From an uncultured Myxococcaceae bacterium (lineage in GTDB: Bacteria > Myxococcota_A > Polyangia > Polyangiales > Ga0077539), in NCBI GenBank assembly GCA_945952225.1, contig CAMFHP010000042.1:1-58611 (forward strand): DNA of 58,611 nt, written 5' to 3'. Under the pieces are notes generated by a model. It was not told the origin of the DNA. It searched no databases and saw only the letters and a program-made list of their open reading frames with translations. Below are positions 44,105 to 52,207 of this stretch, piece after piece. The position numbers and the translations under genes were made by a program. Within the stretch, counting starts at the first letter, position 1; each line of letters begins with the position of its first letter.

Positions 44105-45094
44105 ATGTTCCAGGGATTCGCCCGCGTCTGGACCGTCGCCACCGCGCAGAAGCTCGCCCACGACCGCCCGCTCGCGGTGACCGTGGCGGGCGAGCGCATC
44201 GTGTTCTTTCGCGACCGCGAGGGCCGTGCGCGCGCGCTGCTCGACCGGTGTCCGCACCGCGGCGTGGCGCTCTCGCTGGGCACGGTGCGCGACGGGTGCA
44301 TCGCGTGTCCCTTTCACGGCTGGCGCTTCGACGGCGAGGGGCGCGCGTGCGAGGTGCCCTACAACCCCGACGCGAAGCGCGAGCTCCTCGGGGCCACGGC
44401 GATCCCCTGCGAGGAGCGCGTGGGGATGCTCTGGATCTACACCGCGCCCTGCGAGGGCGGCGTCGCGCCAGAACCCTTCGAACTCCCGGGCCTCCTCGGC
44501 GACACCTCGCTCACGCACGTCGTCGACGAGCTCGTGTGGGACACGCACTGGACCCGCGCGATGGAGAACATGCTCGACTGGCCCCACCTGCCCTTCGTGC
44601 ACCGCACCACGATCGGCGCCGCGCTCGCGCGCGAGCTGAAGCCCGGCACGCGCATGGACATTCTCACCGAGCCCAACGCGCGCGGCGTGGTGAGCACCTC
44701 GACGCTCGACGGAGAAGCCCGGCCCGGCGGCCTCGACTGGGTGCAGCCCAACATGATGGTGCTGCACATCAGCAGCGAGAAGCGGGTGTTCGAGCAGTGC
44801 GTCGCCTGCGTGCCCATCGACGACGGTCACACGCGGATGGTGCTCACGGGCTCGCGGGGCTTTCTGAAGTCGGCTGTGTTCAACCCGCTGTTCCGATGGT
44901 CGAACCGACGCATCGCCGCGCAGGACAAGGCCGTCGTCGAGTCGTCGTGGCCCGCGGAGATTCCCGACGGCGGCGCCGAGGTCTCGGTGCGCACCGACCG
45001 CCTGCCGCTGCTCTTCAGGAAGTACTTTCATGAGCGCCTCAAGCCCTCGTCGGCGGAGGCGCCGCGGCGCGGGCTCAAGGTCGTGCGCGAGTGA
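44105..45094 (+). CDS. Rieske [2Fe-2S] aromatic-ring-type oxygenase
   Basis: The 329-residue oxygenase alpha subunit has Rieske ligands C49-x-H51 ('DRCPHRGVALSLGT') and C68-x2-H71 ('CIACPFHGWRFDGEGRACEV'), exactly spaced for a 2Fe-2S cluster. A mononuclear iron site region 'RAMENMLDWPHLPFVHRTTI' carries N155, D158, H161 and H166. It belongs to the phenylpropionate/PaO-VanA-like group; no ferredoxin or reductase gene is nearby and no substrate can be named. ATG 44105 matches the family start, and the short N-terminus means no leader. It is convergent with the next lipoprotein gene, with a hairpin in the gap. Confidence 0.9.
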   Translation: MFQGFARVWTVATAQKLAHDRPLAVTVAGERIVFFRDREGRARALLDRCPHRGVALSLGTVRDGCIACPFHGWRFDGEGRACEVPYNPDAKRELLGATAIPCEERVGMLWIYTAPCEGGVAPEPFELPGLLGDTSLTHVVDELVWDTHWTRAMENMLDWPHLPFVHRTTIGAALARELKPGTRMDILTEPNARGVVSTSTLDGEARPGGLDWVQPNMMVLHISSEKRVFEQCVACVPIDDGHTRMVLTGSRGFLKSAVFNPLFRWSNRRIAAQDKAVVESSWPAEIPDGGAEVSVRTDRLPLLFRKYFHERLKPSSAEAPRRGLKVVRE

Positions 45095-45115
45095 GCGTCG
45101 CGGGATCGAGACGTG

Positions 45116-45134
45116 CGCGCGAGGGGATCGCGCG
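45116..45134. terminator. Possible bidirectional terminator hairpin
   Basis: CGCGCGA (45116-45122) pairs with TCGCGCG (45128-45134) around a 5-base loop GGGGA. It sits in the 46-base gap between the convergent Rieske and lipoprotein genes. The stem is very GC-rich but there is no T-tail on either side. Confidence 0.35.
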
Positions 45135-45140
45135 TGCGGG

Positions 45141-46028
45141 TCAGTGCTCGGCGATGACGGTGAGCGCGCAGGTGCGCTTCGAGACCGTGAAGCGCTCGGC
45201 CCAGAGGTCGTTGACGCCGAGGGTGTAGGTCACGAGCTCGGGGGTCTCGGCGGTGCGCACGAGCCAGTGGTTGGGCTCGTCGGGCGTCACGTCGCGCATG
45301 GCTTCGGCCATCGTGCGGTAGCGGCGGATCGTGAGGCCGCCCTGCGTCGCGTGGTCCATCGCGAGGGAGGCCGTCATGCAGGTCGGGCGGGGCGTCCACG
45401 CGCGCCACACGCGGTCGACGCGAAAGGTGTGATCGACGATGCGGCCCGACGCGAGGAGCCCCGTGGCCGACGTGATCGCGTCGTCGCCGCGCCACGGTTC
45501 GAGGCGGTAGTTCGTGTCGTCGGCGCGGGAGAAATCCACGGCGGTGACTGCGGTCGGCGCGCGCGCGGTGTTGAGCTTCTGCGCGCTGATCGACGCGGGG
45601 CACGGATCGGACGCGCAGGTCGACGGGGCCGAGAGCCGGTACACGCTGAAGGTGCCCATGCCGCGCTGCCACGTGTCGAGGCCCGCGTTCACGACGAAGC
45701 GCGTGCCGTCGAAGCGACCGCGCACGAGGCCCTCGCCGCGCTGCGAGAGGAGCCCGTCGCGGCACTCCCAGTCGCAGTCCGCGGGGAGCACGAGCGCGCT
45801 CACCTCGCAGGTGTTGCGGGTGCGTCCGTCGGGGCAGCGCACGGTGTAGCCGTTCACCACGGAGAGCGTCGCGGGACCGGTGCCGTTCACGCGGTCGAGG
45901 TGGTACCAGGCGTCGGCGGAGGCGATCTCGTCGGCGCCTTCGCCCGTGGCGTCGAGGTCGTCGGCGGTGACCGCGCATCCCGCGGTGAGAAGGGTGAACA
46001 ACAGCGCGATCGGTCGGTGGCTTCGCAT
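45141..46028 (-). CDS. Lipoprotein of unknown function (DUF6748-like)
   Basis: The 295-residue protein has signal 'MRSHRPIALLFTLLTAGCAV' with lipobox Cys18. It then has the block 'DAWYHLDRVNGTGPATLSVV' and a cysteine-containing part 'RCPDGRTRNTCEVSALVLPA' followed by 'DCDWEC', which resembles a myxobacterial family I recall as DUF6748; I am not certain. The C-terminal part has 'NHWLVRTAETPELVTYTLGV', with two further cysteines. Six or more cysteines suggest disulfides in the periplasm or at the surface. Nothing else identifies its role. Confidence 0.6.
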   Translation of the reverse strand: MRSHRPIALLFTLLTAGCAVTADDLDATGEGADEIASADAWYHLDRVNGTGPATLSVVNGYTVRCPDGRTRNTCEVSALVLPADCDWECRDGLLSQRGEGLVRGRFDGTRFVVNAGLDTWQRGMGTFSVYRLSAPSTCASDPCPASISAQKLNTARAPTAVTAVDFSRADDTNYRLEPWRGDDAITSATGLLASGRIVDHTFRVDRVWRAWTPRPTCMTASLAMDHATQGGLTIRRYRTMAEAMRDVTPDEPNHWLVRTAETPELVTYTLGVNDLWAERFTVSKRTCALTVIAEH

Positions 46029-46090
46029 GGCGCGCGGACCTATCGCAGCTCACCCCTCGCAGCGTCAAGCGACGGGTCGGTGTCGTCGGG

Positions 46091-46726
46091 TCAGCGTCCG
46101 TCGGCCACGGTGGTGATCGTCGCGCCCGCGTCGCGCAGCAGGTCTTCGTAGGCGCGGCGCGCGGCGTCTCCGTGCGAGGACCAGGCGCGGGGCGTCCACA
46201 CGACGGCGAGGAGGCGCGTGGTGTCGCCGTGGGTCTTCGTGCGGTGCGAGTCCTTCACGGGACCCGCGCAGGGCCCGTCGGCGTCGTGGAGCGAGAGGAG
46301 CCCGCCCACGTCGATCTCCTGACCCGCGGCGTTGAACACGTAGCGCGCGCCCTTCGCGGCGACGGCCACACGGAGCGGCGACTTCGCGCGATCGAGGTCC
46401 ACCACGCTGATGGGGAGCGCCATGTGGAGCGAGACCGCGTTGCACGCATCGACCGCGAGGTTGATCGAGGGCAGCGCGCCCGTGGCCACTGCGCGCACGA
46501 GGTATTCGCACGAGGGCTTGCTGCGTCCCGAGGGGCTGAATCCACCGTGGCGCAGCAGGTCGCGCACGGCCCTCTGGAGCTGCGCATCGCTCGCGTGCAA
46601 GGGCACGGTATCGGGGGCGAGTCGTGCGGTGATGGCGGGCGTCACGGGGCACGCTGCGAGGCGCGCGGGCAGCGTCGCGGTGAAGGCGTGGAGCGCGAGG
46701 AGCGGGTGGTCTTCGACGTCGAGCAT
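46091..46726 (-). CDS. Free-standing B3/B4 tRNA-binding-domain protein
   Basis: The 211-residue product is a B3/B4 domain like that of phenylalanyl-tRNA synthetase beta subunits but without synthetase parts. It has 'SGRSKPSCEYLVRAVATGAL' followed by 'SINLAVDACNAVSLHMALPI' and 'VVDLDRAKSPLRVAVAAKGA', then 'SLHDADGPCAGPVKDSHRTK', the family pattern 'GkPSsEyLlr..lP.INn.VDi.N..Sl...lPig.yDld' with 'D....hrDs..TkV'. Such proteins are thought to edit mischarged tRNAs or to act on free amino acids, but evidence is limited. ATG 46726 is used; a TTG at 46747 is in frame but unlikely. It is divergent from the methyltransferase, 53 bases apart. Confidence 0.7.
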   Translation of the reverse strand: MLDVEDHPLLALHAFTATLPARLAACPVTPAITARLAPDTVPLHASDAQLQRAVRDLLRHGGFSPSGRSKPSCEYLVRAVATGALPSINLAVDACNAVSLHMALPISVVDLDRAKSPLRVAVAAKGARYVFNAAGQEIDVGGLLSLHDADGPCAGPVKDSHRTKTHGDTTRLLAVVWTPRAWSSHGDAARRAYEDLLRDAGATITTVADGR

Positions 46727-46779
46727 CGCGCGCGAGGATACGTGCAACGGGCCGTGCGACGCGCGAAGCTCCGCGCGCC

Positions 46780-47396
46780 ATGACGTTCTGGAACGACCGC
46801 GTGCTGCCGGTGCTCATCGAGAAGGCGTGTCGCAGCCACGAAATTCTCGACGAGCGTCGGCGCTACGTGCCGCGCGCCTCGGGTGAGGTGATCGAGCTCG
46901 GCGTGGGCTCGGGGCTCAACCTCGCGCTCTACGACCCCGCGCGGGTGACGCGGGTGACGGGCATCGATCCGTCGCAGCCGCTCCTCGATCGGGCCGCGCA
47001 CCGTGCGGCGACGTCACCGGTGCCCGTGTCGCTCGTGAAGGGCGGGGCCGAGCGCATGCCCTTCGACGCAGGGCGCTTCGACAGCGCGGTGGTGACCTTC
47101 ACGCTGTGCAGCATCGACGACGTGACCGCGGCGCTCGCCGAGCTCCGTCGTGTGTTGCGCGTGGGGCGCCGGTGTACTTCGTGGAGCACGGGCTCTCGCC
47201 GTCTCCGTCGACGCAGCGGTGGCAGCGCGCGCTGAACCCCGCGTGGCGAAGGGTGTCGGGCGGATGCTCCCTCGACCGTGATGCGGGGGCGCTGTTTCGT
47301 GCGGCGTGCTTCGCGATCGACGAACTCGACACGGGCGCGTCGCCGGGCCTCTCGTGGATGAGCTTCAAGTACCGCGGCGTGGCGCGGCGCGATTGA
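46780..47396 (+). pseudogene. SAM-dependent methyltransferase, frameshifted
   Basis: The first part (46780 to about 47163) encodes 'VIELGVGSGLNLALY' (motif I), 'VTGIDPSQPLLDRA' and 'FDSAVVTFTLCSIDDVTAAL' of a UbiE-like class I methyltransferase. The frame then leaves the family. In the next frame 'VYFVEHGLSPSPSTQRWQRA', 'LNPAWRRVSGGCSLDRDAGA' and 'FKYRGVA' continue the same protein up to 47394. The junction lies in GTGGGGCGCC near 47161-47170; adding one G would restore 'RVGAPVYFVEHG', so a homopolymer indel is the simplest cause. With the repair it would be about 205 residues and full length. Either a sequencing error or a real inactivation is possible. Confidence 0.8.
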
Positions 47397-47436
47397 TGGC
47401 TTGACGGCGCGCGCAGGGCCCGACGCAAATGGGCCC

Positions 47437-48273
47437 ATGAGCATCCGCTGTGTGGTTCTCGATTTTGATGGGACGTTCACCGACCTCGCGGTCGAGTCGC
47501 TCCCGTACACGTCGGCGTTTCGTGCGGCGCTGCGCGACCTCGTGGGCCGCGACGTGCGCGCCGAGTGGGAGGCCGTCACCGCGCGCATCGAGTCGTCACC
47601 CGCGGACTACGGCTGGACCTTCGATGGCTACGTGGTCGCGCCTGCCACCGCGGATCCGTACCTGCTCGGCAACGCGGTGATGCAGGAGATTCTCGACGGC
47701 GCGGCGCTGCTTCGTGACCCCGCGGTGCGCACGGCGGTGACGCAGGCGCTCTACGGCTACGCGTACGAGAAGACGCTGACGTGCTTCCGGCCCGAGGCCC
47801 GCGAGGCGCTCGACGGGCTCGTGGCGCTCGGCTCCGCGGCGGTGACCGTGGTGACCAACTCGAAGACCGACGTGGTGGCCGCGAAGCTCGATCGCCTGGG
47901 GCTCGCGTCGCGGGGATCGCTCGGCGTGGTGGGCGACGCGAAGAAATACGTGGTCACGCGCTCGTCGTCGCCGCGCTACAGCACGCTCGCGGAGTTCGAA
48001 CGCTCGCCCGATCTCGTGCGCCCGATCTACCTCCGTCGCGGCCGCTACCTCGACGTGCTCGACGCCCTGTGGCGCAGCGGAATCGCGCCGGAAGAGACCC
48101 TCGTCGCGGGCGACATCTACGAGCTCGACCTCGCGCTCCCCGCGGCCCTCGGGTGCCACGTCGCGCTCGTCGAGAGCGCGCGCACGCAGCGCTACGAGCG
48201 CGAGCGCATCGAGCACCACGGCGGCCATGTGATCCGCGACCTGCGCGACCTCGTGGCGCTCGCGAAGGGCTGA
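47437..48273 (+). CDS. HAD-superfamily hydrolase
   Basis: The 278-residue protein has HAD motif I 'VVLDFDGTFTDLAV', motif II 'AVTVVTNSKTDVVAAKLDRL', a lysine in 'GDAKKYVVTRSSS' (motif III) and 'EETLVAGDIYELDLALP' (motif IV). The cap region (about 20-110) is helical, suggesting a C1-type cap of the phosphoglycolate/phosphatase kind. The substrate is unknown. ATG 47437 is preferred to an upstream TTG at 47401. It ends 2 bases before the convergent HEAT-repeat gene. Confidence 0.85.
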   Translation: MSIRCVVLDFDGTFTDLAVESLPYTSAFRAALRDLVGRDVRAEWEAVTARIESSPADYGWTFDGYVVAPATADPYLLGNAVMQEILDGAALLRDPAVRTAVTQALYGYAYEKTLTCFRPEAREALDGLVALGSAAVTVVTNSKTDVVAAKLDRLGLASRGSLGVVGDAKKYVVTRSSSPRYSTLAEFERSPDLVRPIYLRRGRYLDVLDALWRSGIAPEETLVAGDIYELDLALPAALGCHVALVESARTQRYERERIEHHGGHVIRDLRDLVALAKG

Positions 48274-48275
48274 CC

Positions 48276-49610
48276 TCAGTCCTGCCAGTAGAAGAGCAGC
48301 CCGTGCACGGTGAGGGGCTCGCGGCGGCCGAAGCAGTACACCGGAAGCCCCTCGAACACGGTGCGGGCGAGCGCGCCTTCGATCACTCGAAAACCACTGG
48401 AAACAAGGGCGTTGCGCGCGGTGTCGGGCATCGCGTCATCGCAGGCGACGAAGCGCCCGAGCTCGCACACGTCGAGCGCCACGCCCGCGACCTGCACCAC
48501 GCGCCAGGTGCCTCCGCCCTGCTGACGCACGGTGCCGATGGGAACGGCCTCGCCCGGTTCGAGACCCGCCTCGCGGAGTGCGCGGATCGCCTCGGACACG
48601 ATCTCGTCGGGCGCTCCATCGAGGCCCTGGTCGCGCTCGACGTCGAGGTCGAGTCCGAGGTCGAGCACCCCTTCGAGGCGCCATCGGGGATCGGTGCCGC
48701 GCTCGCCGGGAAGAAAGCGCGCGAGCACCGCCCGTCGCACGTCGTCGGGCACATCACGGAGGCGCACGCGCCCATCGGGCATGGCGTTCCAGCGCGGTCG
48801 CGCGAGGTCTTCGCGGCCGCGGCGGCAGAGCGTGAGGAGCGCGCGTGCGCGGGCGTGCACGGGGGCCTTCGCGTGGTCCGCGAGGGCGGCGAGGCGGGTG
48901 TCGAGCTCGGCGGAGGCGGACGCGTCGGCGAGGCGGTCGAGGACACCATCGGCCACGAGCGCGTCGGCGTCCCAGAGCGCGTCGACGAGCCACGGAGCAT
49001 CCCTGCGCGCAGCGTCGACGGCCCATCGTCGCGCGGGGGCGTTCGGGTGCGTGAGGGCCATGGCCGAGAGCCCGTCGTCGCTCGCGTCGGCGCCGCCGAG
49101 CGCGCGGGCCACGCCGTCGAGTCCGACGTGCGACACGAGCCCACGGAGCGCCTCTTCCCCGCGTGCGCGGCGGTAGCTCCAGGGGTCGTAGCGGAGGGCG
49201 ACGGCGGCGGGCGCTGCCTTCGTGGCGCCGAGGCGCGCGGCGGCGGAGATCACGGCTTCACCGAGCCTCCAGGTGCGTGCGGGCTCGCGGTCGAGGGCGG
49301 CGTCGAGCTTGAGGAGCGCGGGCACCACCTCGGTGCGTCTTGCGTCGGCGAGCGCATCGACACACGCGCAGCGCACCTCTTCGGTCTCGCGCGGATCTTC
49401 GGCGCGTTCGAGGAGGGCGCGGGCACGGGGCACATCGAGCTTCGTCGCGAGCGCGGGCACCACGGCGGCGCGCACCCACCACGGCGCGTCGGAGCGCAGC
49501 ACGGTGACCAGCGCCGCGGGCGCGAAGCCATCGAGCGCACGTCGGGTCTCGGGCGAGCGCGCGGTGTTCGCGTCGGCGAGGAGCTGGCGGATGCGGGCGA
49601 CGTCGCTCAT
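48276..49610 (-). CDS. HEAT-repeat-like protein
   Basis: The 444-residue protein is mostly tandem alpha-helical pairs of HEAT/PBS type at about 20-280: 'ALVTVLRSDAPWWVRAAVVP', 'EDPRETEEVRCACVDALADA' and 'HPNAPARRWAVDAARRDAPW' show the 'D....vR..a..aLa' pattern. The last 170 residues are beta-rich without a recognised domain ('GEAVPIGTVRQQGGGTWRVV'). HEAT arrays mediate protein binding. No signal peptide is seen, so it is cytoplasmic. ATG 49610 removes an unlikely N-terminal extension of 90 residues. Confidence 0.7.
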   Translation of the reverse strand: MSDVARIRQLLADANTARSPETRRALDGFAPAALVTVLRSDAPWWVRAAVVPALATKLDVPRARALLERAEDPRETEEVRCACVDALADARRTEVVPALLKLDAALDREPARTWRLGEAVISAAARLGATKAAPAAVALRYDPWSYRRARGEEALRGLVSHVGLDGVARALGGADASDDGLSAMALTHPNAPARRWAVDAARRDAPWLVDALWDADALVADGVLDRLADASASAELDTRLAALADHAKAPVHARARALLTLCRRGREDLARPRWNAMPDGRVRLRDVPDDVRRAVLARFLPGERGTDPRWRLEGVLDLGLDLDVERDQGLDGAPDEIVSEAIRALREAGLEPGEAVPIGTVRQQGGGTWRVVQVAGVALDVCELGRFVACDDAMPDTARNALVSSGFRVIEGALARTVFEGLPVYCFGRREPLTVHGLLFYWQD

Positions 49611-49681
49611 CGCGCGCGACGCTCGCACGGTGCTGCGCGCACGGGCAATTCCGCGGCGTGCGCGTGGTAGAAGCGAGGGCC

Positions 49682-50740
49682 ATGGGCAACGGGCGATGGG
49701 CGTGGGTCGCGTTGTGTGCGCTCGCGGCGTGTCAGGGCGAGACGGCGCCCGTGGCGGCTGCGCGCGATGCAGCGACGGTGGATGCGCGTGATGTTGTCGA
49801 TGCGCGCGGAGAGGTCGACGTGCAGGAGGGAGGCGATGCGGTAGCGCCCGATGACGCCGACGAGTTCCCCGACGCAGCACCGGAGAACGACGTGCCCGTG
49901 ACGGCCTTCGACGCGGCGGTGATCCCCGTGGGCACGACGTTGTTCACGGGCGACCGCACGCGCTTCGACGTGCGCGACGTGGGCGGTGCGATCGACCACG
50001 CGCTCGCGGTGACGGGCGCCGACAACGTGATCGTGTACGTGCACGGACGCGGCTGCGGCGGCGAACCCGAGAAGTCGCTCTCCGAGGTGATGCCCGCGCT
50101 CACGAGGGACTACACGGCGGCGCCGGTGCTGTTCTTCTGGCCCGGCTCCGACGAGAGCTGCCCGCTGGGATTTCCCGAGGCGCGGGCGCGGGCGGCGGGC
50201 GTCGCGCTGGCGATCGTGGTGGCCGACGTGCAGCGGTACCGTCGCGCGCACCCCGCGTCGACGACGCGCTTCACGCTGCTCACGCACAGCATGGGGAGCC
50301 TCGTGCTCGAAGCGGCGACGGCGGTGTCGGGCGTCACGGAGCTTCCGCGCGAGGTGTTCGACACGGCGGTGATCAACGCGGGAGCGAGCGCCGCGACGGA
50401 CCATGCTGCGTGGCTCTCGCGCGTGACCTTCGCGCGCTCGGTGTTCGTGACGGTGAACAGCCGCGACCTGGTGCTCACCGCGGCGGGCCTCGGGCGCTCG
50501 ACGCGTCTCGGAAGGAGCATCTCCGACGCGCGCCTCGCGGCGGGGTTCACGTACACGGACTTCTCGTCGAACGGCGTGAACCACGCGTACTACCTCGCGG
50601 ACGGGCAGTCGGGCGCGGCGATGACGGCGTTCTACCAGCGCGTGATGAACGGCGATGCGTTCGACTTCGCGAGCTCCGCGGGCGTGGGCTCGCACGAGCG
50701 TCGCGACGGCGCGACGGTGGAGCATTTCAACGGGCGCTGA
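49682..50740 (+). CDS. Lipoprotein alpha/beta hydrolase (DUF900-like)
   Basis: The 352-residue protein has signal 'MGNGRWAWVALCALAACQGE' with lipobox Cys17, an Asp/Ala/Val-rich linker to about residue 80, then a hydrolase domain. 'NVIVYVHGRGCGGEPEKSLS' is the oxyanion-loop region, 'APVLFFWPGSDESCP' the following strand and 'TRFTLLTHSMGSLVLEAA' the G-x-S-x-G elbow (S in HSMGS). The acid and histidine are 'VTVNSRDLVLTAAG' and 'GVNHAYYL'. The 'HGR..' and 'FFWPG' pattern fits the DUF900/EstA-like lipases anchored on the outside. It starts 71 bases from the divergent HEAT gene and ends 9 bases before convergent mcrC. Confidence 0.78.
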   Translation: MGNGRWAWVALCALAACQGETAPVAAARDAATVDARDVVDARGEVDVQEGGDAVAPDDADEFPDAAPENDVPVTAFDAAVIPVGTTLFTGDRTRFDVRDVGGAIDHALAVTGADNVIVYVHGRGCGGEPEKSLSEVMPALTRDYTAAPVLFFWPGSDESCPLGFPEARARAAGVALAIVVADVQRYRRAHPASTTRFTLLTHSMGSLVLEAATAVSGVTELPREVFDTAVINAGASAATDHAAWLSRVTFARSVFVTVNSRDLVLTAAGLGRSTRLGRSISDARLAAGFTYTDFSSNGVNHAYYLADGQSGAAMTAFYQRVMNGDAFDFASSAGVGSHERRDGATVEHFNGR

Positions 50741-50749
50741 GCGCGCGGA

Positions 50750-52207
50750 TCACGCGACGGGGCGAAGCAGGCGCCGCAGGTCGCCGGTGGCGGCATCCGG
50801 ATCGCCCGAGAGGGGCACCGCGAGGAGTGCGAGTTCGACCGCGCGCGCGCCGCTGCGCACCGTGGCCCGCGAGAGCGTGCGGCCGCGTTCGACGAGGCGC
50901 GGATAGGTCTCGGCGTCGGCGGGGTACACGAGGCACGCGACGACGCGCGGGGCGTCGAAGAGCGTCGAGTAGGCGAGCGCCTGGAGCACGTCGTTGCGGT
51001 GCTGCTCGCGGAGCGTCTCCGGCGTGCCCGACCATCCGAGGCGCTCGATCTCCAGCGCGTGGCGCTTGTACTTCGCGTCGAGCACGAGGGTGGCGTCGCC
51101 ATGGGTGAGCACCACGTCGGGCACGAGCGCGCGTTGCGAGCCGCTGTGGGCGGGTGTCCAGTCGAGCGGCACCCGCGTCTCGTCGCGTCGACCGACGCGG
51201 AGCGACGCGCCCGTCGCGCGCGCGGCGGTTTCGGCGATGGCCTCGACCCAGGCCTCGAAGAACTGCTCCATGTCCATGCGCCATGGGAGGCCCGCGAGGT
51301 CGGTGATGCCCGCGAGGCCGCGCTCGTCGACGGTCCACTCGATGGCCTGGAGGCCCTCGCGAAACACCTGCGGCGCCATCGTCCGCTGCGCCCACGAGCG
51401 TCGCGCCGTGGCATCGGGCGCCCTCGCGACGGCTCCGCGGAGCCGCGAGAGGAGCACGTCACACACGGCGAGGAGCTGCCGCACCACCGCACCCGCAGCC
51501 GATTGCGCGAGCAGCGCGTCGCGATGCCGTCGCACCACCCAGGCGATCGCATCACGGAGGCGCTCATCGTCGCGAAGGTCGGGGAACGTGCACGGCACGT
51601 CGAGCGCGCGGCCGTGGGCGAAGCGTTGCGCGGCGTACCGGGTCCAGTCGACGCGGCCTCGGGGCGCGCGGAGGTCGCACTCGGCGAGCACGAAGCGCCG
51701 TTGCATCGCGTCGAGCAGCGCGCGCAGCCGCGGGAGCACCACGCTCGACAGCACCCACGGGGGCACGCGCCGTTCGCACTGCGGCAGGTCGGGGAGCGCG
51801 AGCAGCCGCGGCACCACACGAAAGCCTGTGCCCGCGAGCATGTCGCCCGCCGAGCGCCACGAGAAGCGCGGCTCGACGAGCAGACCGAAGTCGGGCCGTC
51901 CCGTCACGGGTGAACACAACGGCACCGCACCGACGCGGGTCGAGGTCTCGATGCGCAGCGCGGGCGTCGAGCCCGTGCGCGTGGTCGTCGCGGCGACACC
52001 GAGTTCGCGCAGCATCCCCTCGTTGGCGCGGAGGAGCTGCTCTGCACGCTGTTCCGCGGCCTGCGCGTCCGTCGCGAGCCACGGCACCGCGGGCACCACC
52101 GTCACCGTGCTGTCGACCACCGCGCGGGTGCCCGACACGATCCGCGTGGGCGCCGCGCGGGCGTAGTGCTCCGGCGGTGGGGGCTTGCGGGCCGTCGCCA
52201 CGGTCAC
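50750..52207 (-). CDS. mcrC: McrC-like restriction nuclease subunit
   Basis: The 485-residue protein has the McrC layout: a beta-rich N-terminal part (about 1-180), 'RGRVDWTRYAAQRFAHGRAL' and a helical middle. It then has 'MEQFFEAWVEAIAETAARAT' before the PD-(D/E)xK site with D364 ('RALVPDVVLTHGD') and D377-A-K379 ('TLVLDAKYKRH'). Together with McrB this cleaves DNA carrying modified cytosine in type IV systems. GTG 52207 overlaps the mcrB stop by 4 bases, so they are expressed as a unit. Sequence divergence from E. coli McrC is high, so modification specificity cannot be assigned. Confidence 0.8.
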   Translation of the reverse strand: MTVATARKPPPPEHYARAAPTRIVSGTRAVVDSTVTVVPAVPWLATDAQAAEQRAEQLLRANEGMLRELGVAATTTRTGSTPALRIETSTRVGAVPLCSPVTGRPDFGLLVEPRFSWRSAGDMLAGTGFRVVPRLLALPDLPQCERRVPPWVLSSVVLPRLRALLDAMQRRFVLAECDLRAPRGRVDWTRYAAQRFAHGRALDVPCTFPDLRDDERLRDAIAWVVRRHRDALLAQSAAGAVVRQLLAVCDVLLSRLRGAVARAPDATARRSWAQRTMAPQVFREGLQAIEWTVDERGLAGITDLAGLPWRMDMEQFFEAWVEAIAETAARATGASLRVGRRDETRVPLDWTPAHSGSQRALVPDVVLTHGDATLVLDAKYKRHALEIERLGWSGTPETLREQHRNDVLQALAYSTLFDAPRVVACLVYPADAETYPRLVERGRTLSRATVRSGARAVELALLAVPLSGDPDAATGDLRRLLRPVA

